IMG/VR virus record: IMGVR_UViG_3300050821_001042
Span: 1 to 29,543 of that record
Source of the DNA: a virus
Length of the DNA: 29,543 nt
Reading direction: 5' to 3' (one strand)
The notes under the pieces were generated by a model. It did no database searches and was not told where the DNA came from. It was given only the letters and a program-made list of their open reading frames with translations. Both the position numbers and the translations under genes were made by a program. Positions 20,021 through 28,523 of the stretch are shown here, piece by piece (the first letter of the stretch is position 1; each line of letters starts with the position of its first letter).

Positions 20021-20370
20021 TGCCTATCTACGAGTGGGAGTGCAGGAAATGCGGGAAGTTGGAGGTTTTTAGACCTTTCCATGAATGGCGTCTCCCTCCT
20101 AAACATCCCCATCCTGTCGTCCGGGTTCTTTCCGCTCCAATGGTCATCGTGGATATTGAGCCATATGTGGCTATGGCCGGTGATAAAGCCGGCCAGGTCA
20201 TCGGTTCAAGACAGGAGCATAGAGCCTTCCTCAAAAGGAATAAGCTGGTGGAGTTCGGTAACGACCCCCCGAAACCGAAGCCCATGAGGCCCACCGTCCG
20301 CCGGCAGGAGATGCTTAGGAGCATGAAAGACAGTGGGGTTTCGGAGATTATTAGACGTGGCAGCCGATAG
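20020..20370 (+). CDS. FmdB-like zinc-ribbon protein, degenerate second knuckle
   Basis: This 116-aa protein starts in a TGATG overlap. MPIYEWECRKCGKLEVFRPF is the hallmark opening of FmdB-type zinc ribbons (MPIYEYxCxxCG), with C8 and C11 present. The expected second CPxCG pair is absent; HPHPVVRVLSAP stands in its place, so a normal zinc site cannot form unless His residues substitute. The remainder is basic, ending RRQEMLRSMKDSGVSEIIRRGSR. Phage versions often lie near the head genes, as here just before the scaffold. Their role is unknown. Confidence 0.75.
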   Translation: MPIYEWECRKCGKLEVFRPFHEWRLPPKHPHPVVRVLSAPMVIVDIEPYVAMAGDKAGQVIGSRQEHRAFLKRNKLVEFGNDPPKPKPMRPTVRRQEMLRSMKDSGVSEIIRRGSR

Positions 20371-20386
20371 GAGTATGATTTAGACA

Positions 20387-21415
20387 ATGGCTAAAGAACC
20401 GGAAGAAGAAGTCGTAAAAGAACCTGAGGAGCTATCTCTCCGTGAGCAATTGATTTCCGCTCGGGATGAGTCCCAGGAACGTCAGGCTAAGGAGCTAGAG
20501 CCTGAGACGAAGGCAGAAGCTCCCATAGAGCCGATAGAGGACAAAACCTCTCCTGAAGCTCCTAAAGAGGTTAAGGAGCCTAAGTCCACTCCAATGCCAG
20601 CTCCCAGAAGCTGGTCTGATCAGGAAAAGCCCCTATGGGCTAAAGTCCCTCCAGAGGTTCAGGCGGTCATCAACCGCCGGGAAGCCGATATCCATCGTAA
20701 AGCCACTGAGCAGGATGAGATCCGCTCAGCCGGTACTCAATTCATGGCAGTGGCGAATAAGTACGCCCCTGTCATCAAGGCTAGAGGGACGACACCTACG
20801 GCCTATTTCGAACAGCTCCTAGGGATCGTCTCGCAGCTCGATTCTGCCAGGACTCCCCAGGAACGCGCCTCTGTCTTCGAGCAGATAGCGCGTCAGCAAG
20901 GTGTTGATTTAAGACAAGTTCTTGGTTCCGGCGGACCTTCACCTCAACCTCAAGCACAGCTCCAGACGTTAGTCGAGCAGACCGTCCAGCAACGCCTTGA
21001 GGCCTGGCAGGCCAGACAAGCACAGGAACAAGAACAAGCGGTGATGCAAGCGACGACGGGCGAGATTGAGGCCTTTCGCTCCAAAGTGAACGAGCAGGGA
21101 TTACCTGCTTATCCGTACTTCGACCACGTAGTCAACCTGATGGCAGGACTCGTCCAGTCAGGGAGCGCGGACACCTTGGAAAAAGCCTACGACCTTGCAG
21201 TTAGAGCACATCCCGAAACCTCCAAACTCCTGGCGGAAGCCGAACAGGCGGAAGCCAAGGCTAAGGAGGCTAAGCGTCTCGCCGCTGAAAAGGCGAAGCG
21301 CAAGGGCGGCTCGGTTCAGGGGAGTCCTGGGACACCAATTCCTGGAAATTCCAAGGATCGAACCATACGGGACGAGCTGAGATCGGCATTTGATGAGGTC
21401 CGGTCTCGGGTCTAA
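20387..21415 (+). CDS. Capsid scaffolding protein
   Basis: This 342-aa protein sits directly before the major capsid gene, the standard scaffold position. The N-terminal 75 residues are acidic, Pro/Glu/Lys-rich and disordered (EEEVVKEPEELSLREQL). The segment WSDQEKPLWAKVPPEVQAVINR (75-96) is a pattern I recognise in podophage scaffolds. The middle and C-terminus are helical and Gln/Ala/Glu/Lys-rich (EQAEAKAKEAKRLAAEKAKRKG), and the last helix is RTIRDELRSAFDEVRSRV. It would template procapsid assembly and leave before or during packaging. The only visible ribosome site, AGGAG, is 13 nt from the ATG, longer than usual. Confidence 0.88.
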   Translation: MAKEPEEEVVKEPEELSLREQLISARDESQERQAKELEPETKAEAPIEPIEDKTSPEAPKEVKEPKSTPMPAPRSWSDQEKPLWAKVPPEVQAVINRREADIHRKATEQDEIRSAGTQFMAVANKYAPVIKARGTTPTAYFEQLLGIVSQLDSARTPQERASVFEQIARQQGVDLRQVLGSGGPSPQPQAQLQTLVEQTVQQRLEAWQARQAQEQEQAVMQATTGEIEAFRSKVNEQGLPAYPYFDHVVNLMAGLVQSGSADTLEKAYDLAVRAHPETSKLLAEAEQAEAKAKEAKRLAAEKAKRKGGSVQGSPGTPIPGNSKDRTIRDELRSAFDEVRSRV

Positions 21416-21428
21416 CTGAAGGAACTTT

Positions 21429-22412
21429 ATGGCACTAATTAATCCTAGTGCCACGGTGACGGAAATCGTCACAACTACCCTCCGTAACAGAACGGGGAAG
21501 TTGGCCGATAACGTTACAAAGAACAACGCTCTCCTCTACAGGTTGAGAGCGCGTGGCCGTGTAAAGCCCGTTTCGGGCGGACGCACGATTGTTCAGGAGC
21601 TGAACTACCAGGAGAACCAGACCTATAAACGGTACTCCGGGTACGAAGCACTCGATATCAGCCCCTCGGATGTGTTCACTGGCGCGGAGTTCAACTACGC
21701 CCAGGCAGCCGTAGCGGTTTCCATCTCAGGTCTCGAAATGCTGCAGAACAGCGGCGAAGAGGCCATCATCGACCTGCTCGAAGGTCGCATCGAGAACGCC
21801 GAACAGACGCTCACAAACAATATCGCTCTCGATATCTATTCCACGGGACTTGCGGATGGCGGGCGGCAGATAGGAGGCATCCAGCTCCTGGTCTCCACCA
21901 CGCCAACCACAGGGGTTGTGGGAGGTATCGACTCTTCCGTTTGGAGTTTCTGGCGCAATGTCGCGTTCTCAGGTGTCACGAATGGCGGGGCCGCTGTCTC
22001 GACAGCTAACATCCAGTCCTATATGAACAGGGTCTGGGTGCAGTTGGTTCGCGGAGCGGATCACCCCGACCTGATCGTGGCGGATAACAACTACTATCGG
22101 TTCTTCTGGGAATCGATGCAGGCCCTGCAGAGGGTGGGAGACGAGGAGTTGGCAGACCTCGGCTTTACCACCTTGCAGTATGTGAATTCGGACGTAGTAC
22201 TGGACGGAGGGTTCGGTGGTGGAGCACCTGCGAACACCATGTATTTCCTCAATACCAAGTACCTCTTTTTCCGTCCGCATCAGGACCGTAACTTCGCCCC
22301 CTTGGGCGATGAGCGGTTCGCAGTCAACCAGGACGCTATGGTGAAATTGATCGGCTTTGCGGGTAATCTGACCTGCGCCAATCGGTTCCTCCAGGGCGTG
22401 CTGGCGGCATAA
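21429..22412 (+). CDS. Major capsid protein, HK97 fold
   Basis: This 327-aa protein matches a podophage capsid family I recognise by its N-terminal TTLRNRTGKLADNVTKNNAL (residues 16-35), then VKPVSGGRTIVQELNYQENQ and YSGYEALDISPSDVFTGAEF. QAAVAVSISGLEMLQNSGEE (97-116) and the spine-helix region with NAEQTLTNNIALDIYSTG (129-146) follow. IGGIQLLVSTTPTTGVVGG and the C-terminal VNQDAMVKLIGFAGNLTCANR complete the pattern. AAGGAAC lies 6 nt upstream. It forms the icosahedral shell with the scaffold encoded just before. Length is normal for this family. Confidence 0.94.
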   Translation: MALINPSATVTEIVTTTLRNRTGKLADNVTKNNALLYRLRARGRVKPVSGGRTIVQELNYQENQTYKRYSGYEALDISPSDVFTGAEFNYAQAAVAVSISGLEMLQNSGEEAIIDLLEGRIENAEQTLTNNIALDIYSTGLADGGRQIGGIQLLVSTTPTTGVVGGIDSSVWSFWRNVAFSGVTNGGAAVSTANIQSYMNRVWVQLVRGADHPDLIVADNNYYRFFWESMQALQRVGDEELADLGFTTLQYVNSDVVLDGGFGGGAPANTMYFLNTKYLFFRPHQDRNFAPLGDERFAVNQDAMVKLIGFAGNLTCANRFLQGVLAA

Positions 22413-22422
22413 GGAGAACGCC

Positions 22423-23133
22423 ATGGGTAAAATCTACGTTAAGGCGACTCCTTCCTCTGTATTTGCAGCGGTGCAGACCTATACGTGGTCTTCCATCGAT
22501 CCGCAGATCGGGGGTGTCTATGACATCGGAAACGTGTGGACGGATGCACCCGGCCCTTATGCCGGAATGCTCACAAATTTCACACTTCCCGATAAAACCC
22601 AGACCGGCACTCTGACCTCTGCCGTTCTTCCCAATCCCATTTATGCCCCACAACCGGGATACATCATCTCGGCGTGGGAGCCTTCTTTGGGGTGGGGAGA
22701 GTTCATCGAACTGGCGGTGCCTAAGTCTGCGGCTATCCCGGTGGGAACAATCGTTACGTGGGATGCGGCTTACAACGCCGTCGCTTATGGAACGACCAAA
22801 CTTCTGGGACAGCCGGTAGCGGTATCGGTGGCCTCGGCGACCATTTCCAGTGGTAACCCGGTCACTGATCCACTGGGTGGAGGATTGGCATCCAACTCGA
22901 CGAACGTCATGTATACGTGGTTCCAGCTGACAGGCAGAGCCTGGACGCTCAAGACCGCGGTGCAGGTCACGCCGAACGTGCCGATCTTCGTCTCAGGTAC
23001 TGCAGGACGATTCAAAGTCCTGACTTCCGTCGGTGCTCAGTTCCTCGGAGCGAGGGCCGCGACTGCTACGACTACCAGTACGCAGTCTCTCGGTATCGTG
23101 CTCTGGAACCGTTCAGTCTCGGAAGGCGCGTAA
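22423..23133 (+). CDS. Head accessory / decoration-like protein
   Basis: This 236-aa protein lies 10 nt after the capsid gene, with GGAG 8 nt before the ATG. It is strand-rich: QTYTWSSIDPQIGGVYDIGN (residues 18-37), GYIISAWEPSLGWGEFIELA, and AIPVGTIVTWDAAYNAVAYG, followed by LLGQPVAVSVAS. Proteins of this appearance often follow the major capsid gene in related podophages, where they are presumed head decoration or capsid-stabilising proteins. That role is from position and composition; I cannot name a proven homologue. Its TAA overlaps the ATG of the glycosyltransferase-type gene, so the two are probably translated together. Confidence 0.72.
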   Translation: MGKIYVKATPSSVFAAVQTYTWSSIDPQIGGVYDIGNVWTDAPGPYAGMLTNFTLPDKTQTGTLTSAVLPNPIYAPQPGYIISAWEPSLGWGEFIELAVPKSAAIPVGTIVTWDAAYNAVAYGTTKLLGQPVAVSVASATISSGNPVTDPLGGGLASNSTNVMYTWFQLTGRAWTLKTAVQVTPNVPIFVSGTAGRFKVLTSVGAQFLGARAATATTTSTQSLGIVLWNRSVSEGA

Positions 23134-25097
23134 TGCTGAACGTCGCTTGTGTTAAATGGGGGAAAATGTACTCCTCGGAGTACGTCAATATCCTATTTGA
23201 CTCAGTGCGACGGAACCTCGCCTACGGAGTGGTAGGGAGGTTTGTTTGCTTCACAGATGACCCTGAGGGGTTGGAGGCGGGGATTGAAACCCGCCTCCTC
23301 CCTGAAGGGCTGAAGGGTTGGTGGAATAAGCTCTATCTCTTCTCAGCGGAAGCTTTCTCTGATGGAGATCGGGTTCTTTACTTCGATCTAGATACGGTCA
23401 TTACTGGTCCGTTGGACGCAATAGCCGATTACCGCGGACCTTTCGCTATCCTAAGAGATGCTTATAGGCTTGATGGATTGCAGTCCTCTGTGCTGGCTTG
23501 GGAAGCAGGGAATTGGACTCGACTGCTCTGGGAGCGTTGGCCAGATTACAAACATCTTCCCTGGCCGGGTGGAGATCAGCAGTACATTGAGGTTCAGATT
23601 TTTGGTAGTTCTGGGCTATTTACTTATGAGAAGTGGCAGAACAGTTTCCCCGGTAGGTTCTGTTCGTACAAGGTACAGGCTAGGAATGAGATCCCTAAGG
23701 GGTGCTCGGTTGTATTCTTCCACGGGGACCCAAGACCTCATGAGGTGAAGGACGGCTGGGTTCCCCATGTATGGAAGGTAGGGGGGGGGTCGGGGGCAGA
23801 GTTTATCGTTCAGTCGAACGTGAGTAATGAGCGGCTGGAATGGAATGTCGCTCTTTCGTTGAAGTCCTGTAAAACCTGGCTCAAGAAAGAGCCCGGACAC
23901 TCAGGCGTTGCAGTGATTGTAGGCGGAGGACCCTCCTTAAAGGATCATCTCTTCCGTGTCCGCGGTCGGCAGATGGCGAAAGCCAAAGTCTTTGCCTGTG
24001 GCAACTCGGCGAACTACTTGCTTGAGAATCAGATTACCCCTGACTATCAGGTATTACTCGATGCCCGGGCAGAGAATGCCTCCTTTGTCGTGGGTGACCC
24101 CACGGTTAAGTTCATTGCTTCCCAGTGTGACCCGAGGACGTGGAAGAAAGGCGGAATTGGCTTTCACGCGATGCAGACTTCCTATATGCATCTCGTGGAG
24201 AATGAGGAGATGCTGGTCGGGGGAGGGTCCACGGTAGGTTTGAAGGCCATTGCGGTGGCTTATGCTTTGGGCTTCCGGAACTTTCATCTCTTTGGGTTAG
24301 ATTCCTCCTATTCCGAAGACTCTCATCATGCTTATCCTCAGTCCCTGAACGATAAGGAACGGCGGATGGAGGTGAAGTGTGGGGAGAAGACTTTCACCTG
24401 TGCACCTTGGATGGTGACACAGGCGGAGGAGTTCAAAGAGCTCGCCCGGGTCCTCGTTGAGATGGGCTGTACTTTCAGCATTCACGGGGAGGGGTTGATC
24501 CCGAGCATTGCATCAGCTTTAGAGGTTCCTTTGGTTGCTGCGGACACCCGTGCGCACGAGATCCTGAAGCATTTGAACGGCCAGAAGGATCCTGTAGGTG
24601 TAGAGGTAGGGGTATTCGCAGGAGCCCTCTCAGTCAGACTTCTCTCTCATCCTAAGTTGACCCTCCATATGGTGGACTCCTGGACGAGTGAGGGAGTCAC
24701 TCAAGAGCAAATCGACGCAGGAGACTTCCACGCCAAACTCTCCCAGGCTCAGCAGGATCACCTCTATAGCTCTACCAAGGAAACGATAGCTTTTGCTGGT
24801 GAACGGGCAAGAGTCATCCGTGCCGATAGTGTGAAGGCTGCGAGTGAGTTCGAGGACGAGTCAGTTGATTTCGTCTTCATCGATGCGAATCATCTCTATG
24901 AGGCGGTGAAAGAGGATATCGAGGCCTGGTGGCCGAAAGTGAGGCCGGGAGGCTTCCTCTCAGGTCACGATTATGAGAATCCCGAATACCCTCTCTGGGG
25001 GGTCAAACGCGCTGTAGATGAGCGATTCGGGAAGAAAGTCACGTTAGGTGAGAATTTTTGCTGGTTTGTCCACAAAGCAGGTAATTATGAACACTGA
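23133..25097 (+). CDS. Three-domain protein: glycosyltransferase, DUF115-like, SAM methyltransferase
   Basis: I choose ATG 23133 (TAATG junction); a 72-residue upstream extension is only a shadow of the previous gene. The product is 654 aa. Residues 1-205 look like a GT-A glycosyltransferase with the DxD motif VLYFDLDTVITG (81-92, D85 and D87) and VFFHGDPRPHEV. Residues 250-450 resemble DUF115 (MptE/6-hydroxymethylpterin pyrophosphokinase-like), with GVAVIVGGGPSLKDH (258-272) and HLFGLDSSYSEDSHHAYP. Residues 480-654 are a class I methyltransferase with VGVEVGVFAG (488-497), HMVDSW, and DFVFIDANHLYEAVKEDI (579-596), then PGGFLSGHDY. It sits inside the head operon, so transfer of sugar to virion proteins with methyl capping is a reasonable inference. 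Sugar and target are unknown. Confidence 0.85.
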   Translation: MLNVACVKWGKMYSSEYVNILFDSVRRNLAYGVVGRFVCFTDDPEGLEAGIETRLLPEGLKGWWNKLYLFSAEAFSDGDRVLYFDLDTVITGPLDAIADYRGPFAILRDAYRLDGLQSSVLAWEAGNWTRLLWERWPDYKHLPWPGGDQQYIEVQIFGSSGLFTYEKWQNSFPGRFCSYKVQARNEIPKGCSVVFFHGDPRPHEVKDGWVPHVWKVGGGSGAEFIVQSNVSNERLEWNVALSLKSCKTWLKKEPGHSGVAVIVGGGPSLKDHLFRVRGRQMAKAKVFACGNSANYLLENQITPDYQVLLDARAENASFVVGDPTVKFIASQCDPRTWKKGGIGFHAMQTSYMHLVENEEMLVGGGSTVGLKAIAVAYALGFRNFHLFGLDSSYSEDSHHAYPQSLNDKERRMEVKCGEKTFTCAPWMVTQAEEFKELARVLVEMGCTFSIHGEGLIPSIASALEVPLVAADTRAHEILKHLNGQKDPVGVEVGVFAGALSVRLLSHPKLTLHMVDSWTSEGVTQEQIDAGDFHAKLSQAQQDHLYSSTKETIAFAGERARVIRADSVKAASEFEDESVDFVFIDANHLYEAVKEDIEAWWPKVRPGGFLSGHDYENPEYPLWGVKRAVDERFGKKVTLGENFCWFVHKAGNYEH

Positions 25098-25914
25098 GCC
25101 AATCTCTGAGGGCCGCGCATTCGAGAACCCCTCCGCCATCCGTGCCGGGGGTTATTCCAAAGTCGTGTATGGAATGGATAAGGATCTCCTGGTGGAGTTC
25201 TTTGTGAAACCCGTCCATATGGAATATCTCTCCGAGACGATGGGCTTCCCGATCTTCCAGGATCGGGTATGGGTACGAATTGTCGTCCCAGGAAACAACA
25301 AGAACGTCTGGGAGACTCTTGCCGCTGGAATCGAATACGACACCGCGGTAGACCCGAAAAGCGGGGAATACCACACGACGTGGGCTATCCGGCAGGGGAT
25401 TCTCGCTAACGGTGAGAGACCGGACCCGGAGAAGTATCCCAATGCCTGGGAACGCTTCATAAAGCGTGGGGAGAAGTCGGAGATGGGTTGGCCGGTGGAA
25501 GAATGGGGAGTCATCACCCGCTCTTATGCCGAGACACTGAAGATGCTCAATATCCCCACTGTCGAAGCATTGGCTAATCTCACAGATGCGGCCTGTTCCG
25601 GATTCATGGGTGGGAGAAAATATAGGGATCTTGCAAAAGCCGCTTTGGATGAGCGAGCCCGAACCCAGTTGCTTTCCCAGGAACAAGCAAAAGCCTCTCG
25701 TGCGGAGGAGCGTAACAACCTTCAGGATGCAAAGATCAAGGAGCTGGAAGCTCTTATCACTGCGATGAAGAGCCAGTACGAAGGAAGTCTCGCCGCTCTT
25801 CAACCCGCTCCAGAACCGAAGCGCGGCCCCGGAAGACCTCCGAAGATGAAGGAAGTCTCGGTGAAGGTCTCCCAACACGCCCAGGCGGTCGCTGACAAAG
25901 CTGCGGGGCGCTGA
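25087..25914 (+). CDS. Head-operon protein with HhH-like segment and AT-hook-like motif
   Basis: I choose ATG 25087, which overlaps the previous gene by 11 nt; the extension to 25048 lies inside that gene. The 275-aa protein begins MNTEPISEGRAFENPSAIRA and has a conserved-looking core: YGMDKDLLVEFFVKP (residues 28-42) and VWVRIVVPGNNKNVWETLAA. The stretch NIPTVEALANLTDAACSG, then FMGGRKYRDLAKAAL, is helix-hairpin-helix-like. A coiled coil (QAKASRAEERNNLQDAKIKE) precedes KRGPGRPPKMKE, similar to an AT-hook. I recognise the core from other podophage head regions without a named function. DNA binding inside the virion or at the portal is inference. Confidence 0.72.
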   Translation: MNTEPISEGRAFENPSAIRAGGYSKVVYGMDKDLLVEFFVKPVHMEYLSETMGFPIFQDRVWVRIVVPGNNKNVWETLAAGIEYDTAVDPKSGEYHTTWAIRQGILANGERPDPEKYPNAWERFIKRGEKSEMGWPVEEWGVITRSYAETLKMLNIPTVEALANLTDAACSGFMGGRKYRDLAKAALDERARTQLLSQEQAKASRAEERNNLQDAKIKELEALITAMKSQYEGSLAALQPAPEPKRGPGRPPKMKEVSVKVSQHAQAVADKAAGR

Positions 25915-26880
25915 ATGTCTCTACTGTCTTTAGTACAGCAGGCCTTCGGGGAAATCGGGCTCACCCCTCCGACGAGCATTGTCAACAATACAGATTCCAA
26001 CGTCATCAAAGCTCTCTACCTAGCCAATCGGGCCGGAGTTGAGTTAAGAGACATCCCGGCGGCAGCGGATTACTGGCCGATTCTGAGAAAGCAGTTTCTC
26101 TTCAATCTAAATGGTATTGGTCCCTTCACGGGGACCTTCACTAAAGGCTCTCCCACCATTACTGGGATCACGGGAACCAATCTCGGTGGAGTATTGGCTA
26201 CCTGGCAGGTGAGTTCCCAGTTCGTGCTGAACGACACGATGGTGCAGAGCGTGAATGTGGGAGGTTCTCAAGTCACGATGACCCAGAACGCCAGTGGGTC
26301 TGGTACAGATACCTTGTTGGCTTTCGGGCAGGAGGCTTATCCCCTCCCCACTGACATCAACTACAACTTCTTCATTCCTCAAACCGGATGGGATAGGAAC
26401 TTTCGCTGGCAGCTCTTAGGTCCAGTAAACGCTCAGGAATGGCAGGTTCTGAAGTCGGGTATCTCTCCCGTAGGACCGAGACTCCGTTACCGGTTGATGG
26501 CGGGGCAGATCTATTTCAATCCAGCTCCCTATGTCCCTGCAGGACAAACTGCACCGATCTCGGACCTCATCGTCATGGAGTATCCGAGTGTCAATTGGGT
26601 AGCGGTAACAGGTGCTCCTACAGTCGGGGTACAGAGTTCATTCCAGCTCGATACCGATACCTCCATCATCCCCGAAGACCTCATTACCATGTCGTTGAAG
26701 TGGAGAGTATTGAAAGCGATTGGTATGGCATGGGCGGATGAATATACGGAGTACAACGATAAGGTTGATATGGTTGCTGGTCGGACCACAATGCCAAGGA
26801 GTCTCCCGCTCAACGCAAGAGCTTCTGGAATCCGACTGCTTAACTCCCAGAATGTGCCTGATACCGGCTTCGGGTCGTAA
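25915..26880 (+). CDS. Head-to-tail connector (P22 gp4-like) protein
   Basis: This 321-aa protein begins with the helical MSLLSLVQQAFGEIGLTPPT and SNVIKALYLANRAGVELRDI (residues 28-47), typical of the adaptor ring under podophage portals. An inserted beta domain (PFTGTFTKGSPTITGITGTN and following) interrupts it. It then returns to EAYPLPTDINYNFFIPQTGW and PRLRYRLMAGQIYFNPAPY, conserved in this family. The C-terminus is helical (MSLKWRVLKAIGMAWADEYTEY). It would close the portal after packaging and hold the tail hub encoded next, with which it shares a TAATG junction. The gp4 label is by layout and gene order. Confidence 0.72.
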   Translation: MSLLSLVQQAFGEIGLTPPTSIVNNTDSNVIKALYLANRAGVELRDIPAAADYWPILRKQFLFNLNGIGPFTGTFTKGSPTITGITGTNLGGVLATWQVSSQFVLNDTMVQSVNVGGSQVTMTQNASGSGTDTLLAFGQEAYPLPTDINYNFFIPQTGWDRNFRWQLLGPVNAQEWQVLKSGISPVGPRLRYRLMAGQIYFNPAPYVPAGQTAPISDLIVMEYPSVNWVAVTGAPTVGVQSSFQLDTDTSIIPEDLITMSLKWRVLKAIGMAWADEYTEYNDKVDMVAGRTTMPRSLPLNARASGIRLLNSQNVPDTGFGS

Positions 26881-28523
26881 TGCGTGCTTCTGCTTTACGT
26901 CAGTTAGCTAAGCAACAGGCCCAACTCCCGCAGGCTCAAGGCTATTCTGTCCCCGCTCCGGTTGGGGGTTTGAACGTTCGGGACGCTCTGGCAAATATGC
27001 CGGAGACAGATGCGATCATTCTCGATAACTGGTTCCCGCAACCCACTTGGGTGGAAGTGAGGGGAGGAACGAAGAAACTCGCCACCTTTACCGGGATTTC
27101 CCATACGGTGGCCTCTTACAACGCTCTCACTGGAACGAACCTCCTCTTTGCTGCTGCTATAAATGCCGGTACTGGCTCTCTCTACCGGGTAGACAATTCG
27201 GCCGGGGGGCCTGGCACATTAGTGGTCGGTGGTGCTGGGCCTCTCATTCAGGCCATTACCGGGGATCAGTACGACTGGTCACAGTTCGGGACCGGAGCGG
27301 CAGAAATCCTCTATCTCGTGAATGGTCTTGATAGCCCGCTTCTCTACGATGGGACCAATTGGCAGGGAGTCACCTCATCGAGTGCCCCTTATGCAATGAC
27401 TGGTGGACCTTCAGCGGATAATCATTCGCTCAACCAAGTCGTCCGCTATAAAAACCGTCTCTGGTTCGTGCAGGCGAACTCGTTCAACGTCTATTACCTC
27501 CCTCAAAACGTCTTTGCCGGGGCTCTGACCCTTCTCAATATGGGTCCTAATTTCAATCAGGGTGGATATCTCGCAGCCATAGCAACGAACTCCATCGACA
27601 ATGCGGCAGGATTCTCCGACTACATTGCCTTTATCTCCAACCAGGGAGAGGTGGTGATGTACCAGGGTTACGACCCTGGGAGTGTCTCGACCTGGTATGA
27701 AACCGGGCACTTCCAGATAGGTCGTCCTCTAGCAATAGGACGAAGGACTTGGACGAAGATCGGGACTGATGCGGTGGTCCTTTGTGTCGATGGAGCAGTC
27801 CCTCTCTCAAAGGCAATGGTGAGTGATCGCTCTCAACCATTGATCGCTTTGACAGACAAGATCCGCAAAGGGATCAAAGATGCCGCTTCTAACTATGGAA
27901 CTGTGTATGGCTGGCAGCTCCTTCTCTACCCTGGAGGGACTAAGCTGGTTGTTAACGTTCCCACCCAGGTGAATACAGCTAGCTTCCAGTATGTCCAGAA
28001 CACGATTTCCGGTGCCTGGTGCTCTTTTGGGCTCTACAACAGTCCGTGGAATGCCATTTGCTTCGAGAGGATGGGGGACAATCTCTACTACACGACCAGC
28101 GGAGCTGTTTTCCAGTGCGATACCGGACAATCTGATAACGGGTTGGGGATAACCATTCGTGCTAAACCGGCGTTCAGTTACCTGAACGACCGGGAACACC
28201 TGAAGATCTTCACCCAGTGTCAGCCCATCTTCCAGGTGACGGGAAGCGCGACGTTCTCGGTGAACCTCAATGTGGATTTCTCAAGCTCCGCCCCTACCAG
28301 CACGATTCCGGTCTCCTCAGGGAATGCTACTCAATGGGGTTCCCCTTGGGGGTCTCCGTGGGGAGATGCCACACAGATAGTAAAACCTTGGATCGGGTTA
28401 GACGACACGGGTTACTGCATGAGTATGCAGTTACAAACCTCCGTGCTTAATATCGGGATCGAATGGCAGGCGACCAATTACCTCTATAAGACAGGAGGTC
28501 TTTTCTACGGGATACGGGGATGA
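26880..28523 (+). CDS. Tail hub/stabilisation (P22 gp10-like) protein
   Basis: This 547-aa protein follows the connector gene as in P22-like tail machines. After a helical start (LRQLAKQQAQLPQAQ) come PAPVGGLNVRDALANMPETD (residues 26-45) and AIILDNWFPQPTWVEVRGG (46-64), a signature I recognise in podophage hub proteins. Then come repeated beta-propeller-like blades: LLFAAAINAGTGSLYRVD, EILYLVNGLDSPLLYDG, RLWFVQANSFNVYYLP, and VVMYQGYDPG with VLCVDGAVPLSKAM. The C-terminus is a beta domain ending YKTGGLFYGIRG. Its likely role is a hexameric nozzle that links connector and spikes. It overlaps the acetyltransferase gene by ATGA. Confidence 0.8.
   Translation: MRASALRQLAKQQAQLPQAQGYSVPAPVGGLNVRDALANMPETDAIILDNWFPQPTWVEVRGGTKKLATFTGISHTVASYNALTGTNLLFAAAINAGTGSLYRVDNSAGGPGTLVVGGAGPLIQAITGDQYDWSQFGTGAAEILYLVNGLDSPLLYDGTNWQGVTSSSAPYAMTGGPSADNHSLNQVVRYKNRLWFVQANSFNVYYLPQNVFAGALTLLNMGPNFNQGGYLAAIATNSIDNAAGFSDYIAFISNQGEVVMYQGYDPGSVSTWYETGHFQIGRPLAIGRRTWTKIGTDAVVLCVDGAVPLSKAMVSDRSQPLIALTDKIRKGIKDAASNYGTVYGWQLLLYPGGTKLVVNVPTQVNTASFQYVQNTISGAWCSFGLYNSPWNAICFERMGDNLYYTTSGAVFQCDTGQSDNGLGITIRAKPAFSYLNDREHLKIFTQCQPIFQVTGSATFSVNLNVDFSSSAPTSTIPVSSGNATQWGSPWGSPWGDATQIVKPWIGLDDTGYCMSMQLQTSVLNIGIEWQATNYLYKTGGLFYGIRG

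Noticed and set aside
20351-20379. Possible promoter TTAGAC-N17-TATGAT before the scaffold gene.
   Set aside because: The -10 is good, but the -35 matches only two of six bases and the start would fall on the ATG. Suggestive position, too weak to call.
22917-23132. N-terminal extension of the glycosyltransferase fusion.
   Set aside because: It lies within the end of the head accessory gene in another frame. The TAATG start at 23133 precedes the domain directly.
25039-25878. Minus-strand 279-codon frame.
   Set aside because: It is antisense to the AT-hook-like head protein. The sense protein has coherent domains and coupled junctions; the antisense one does not.
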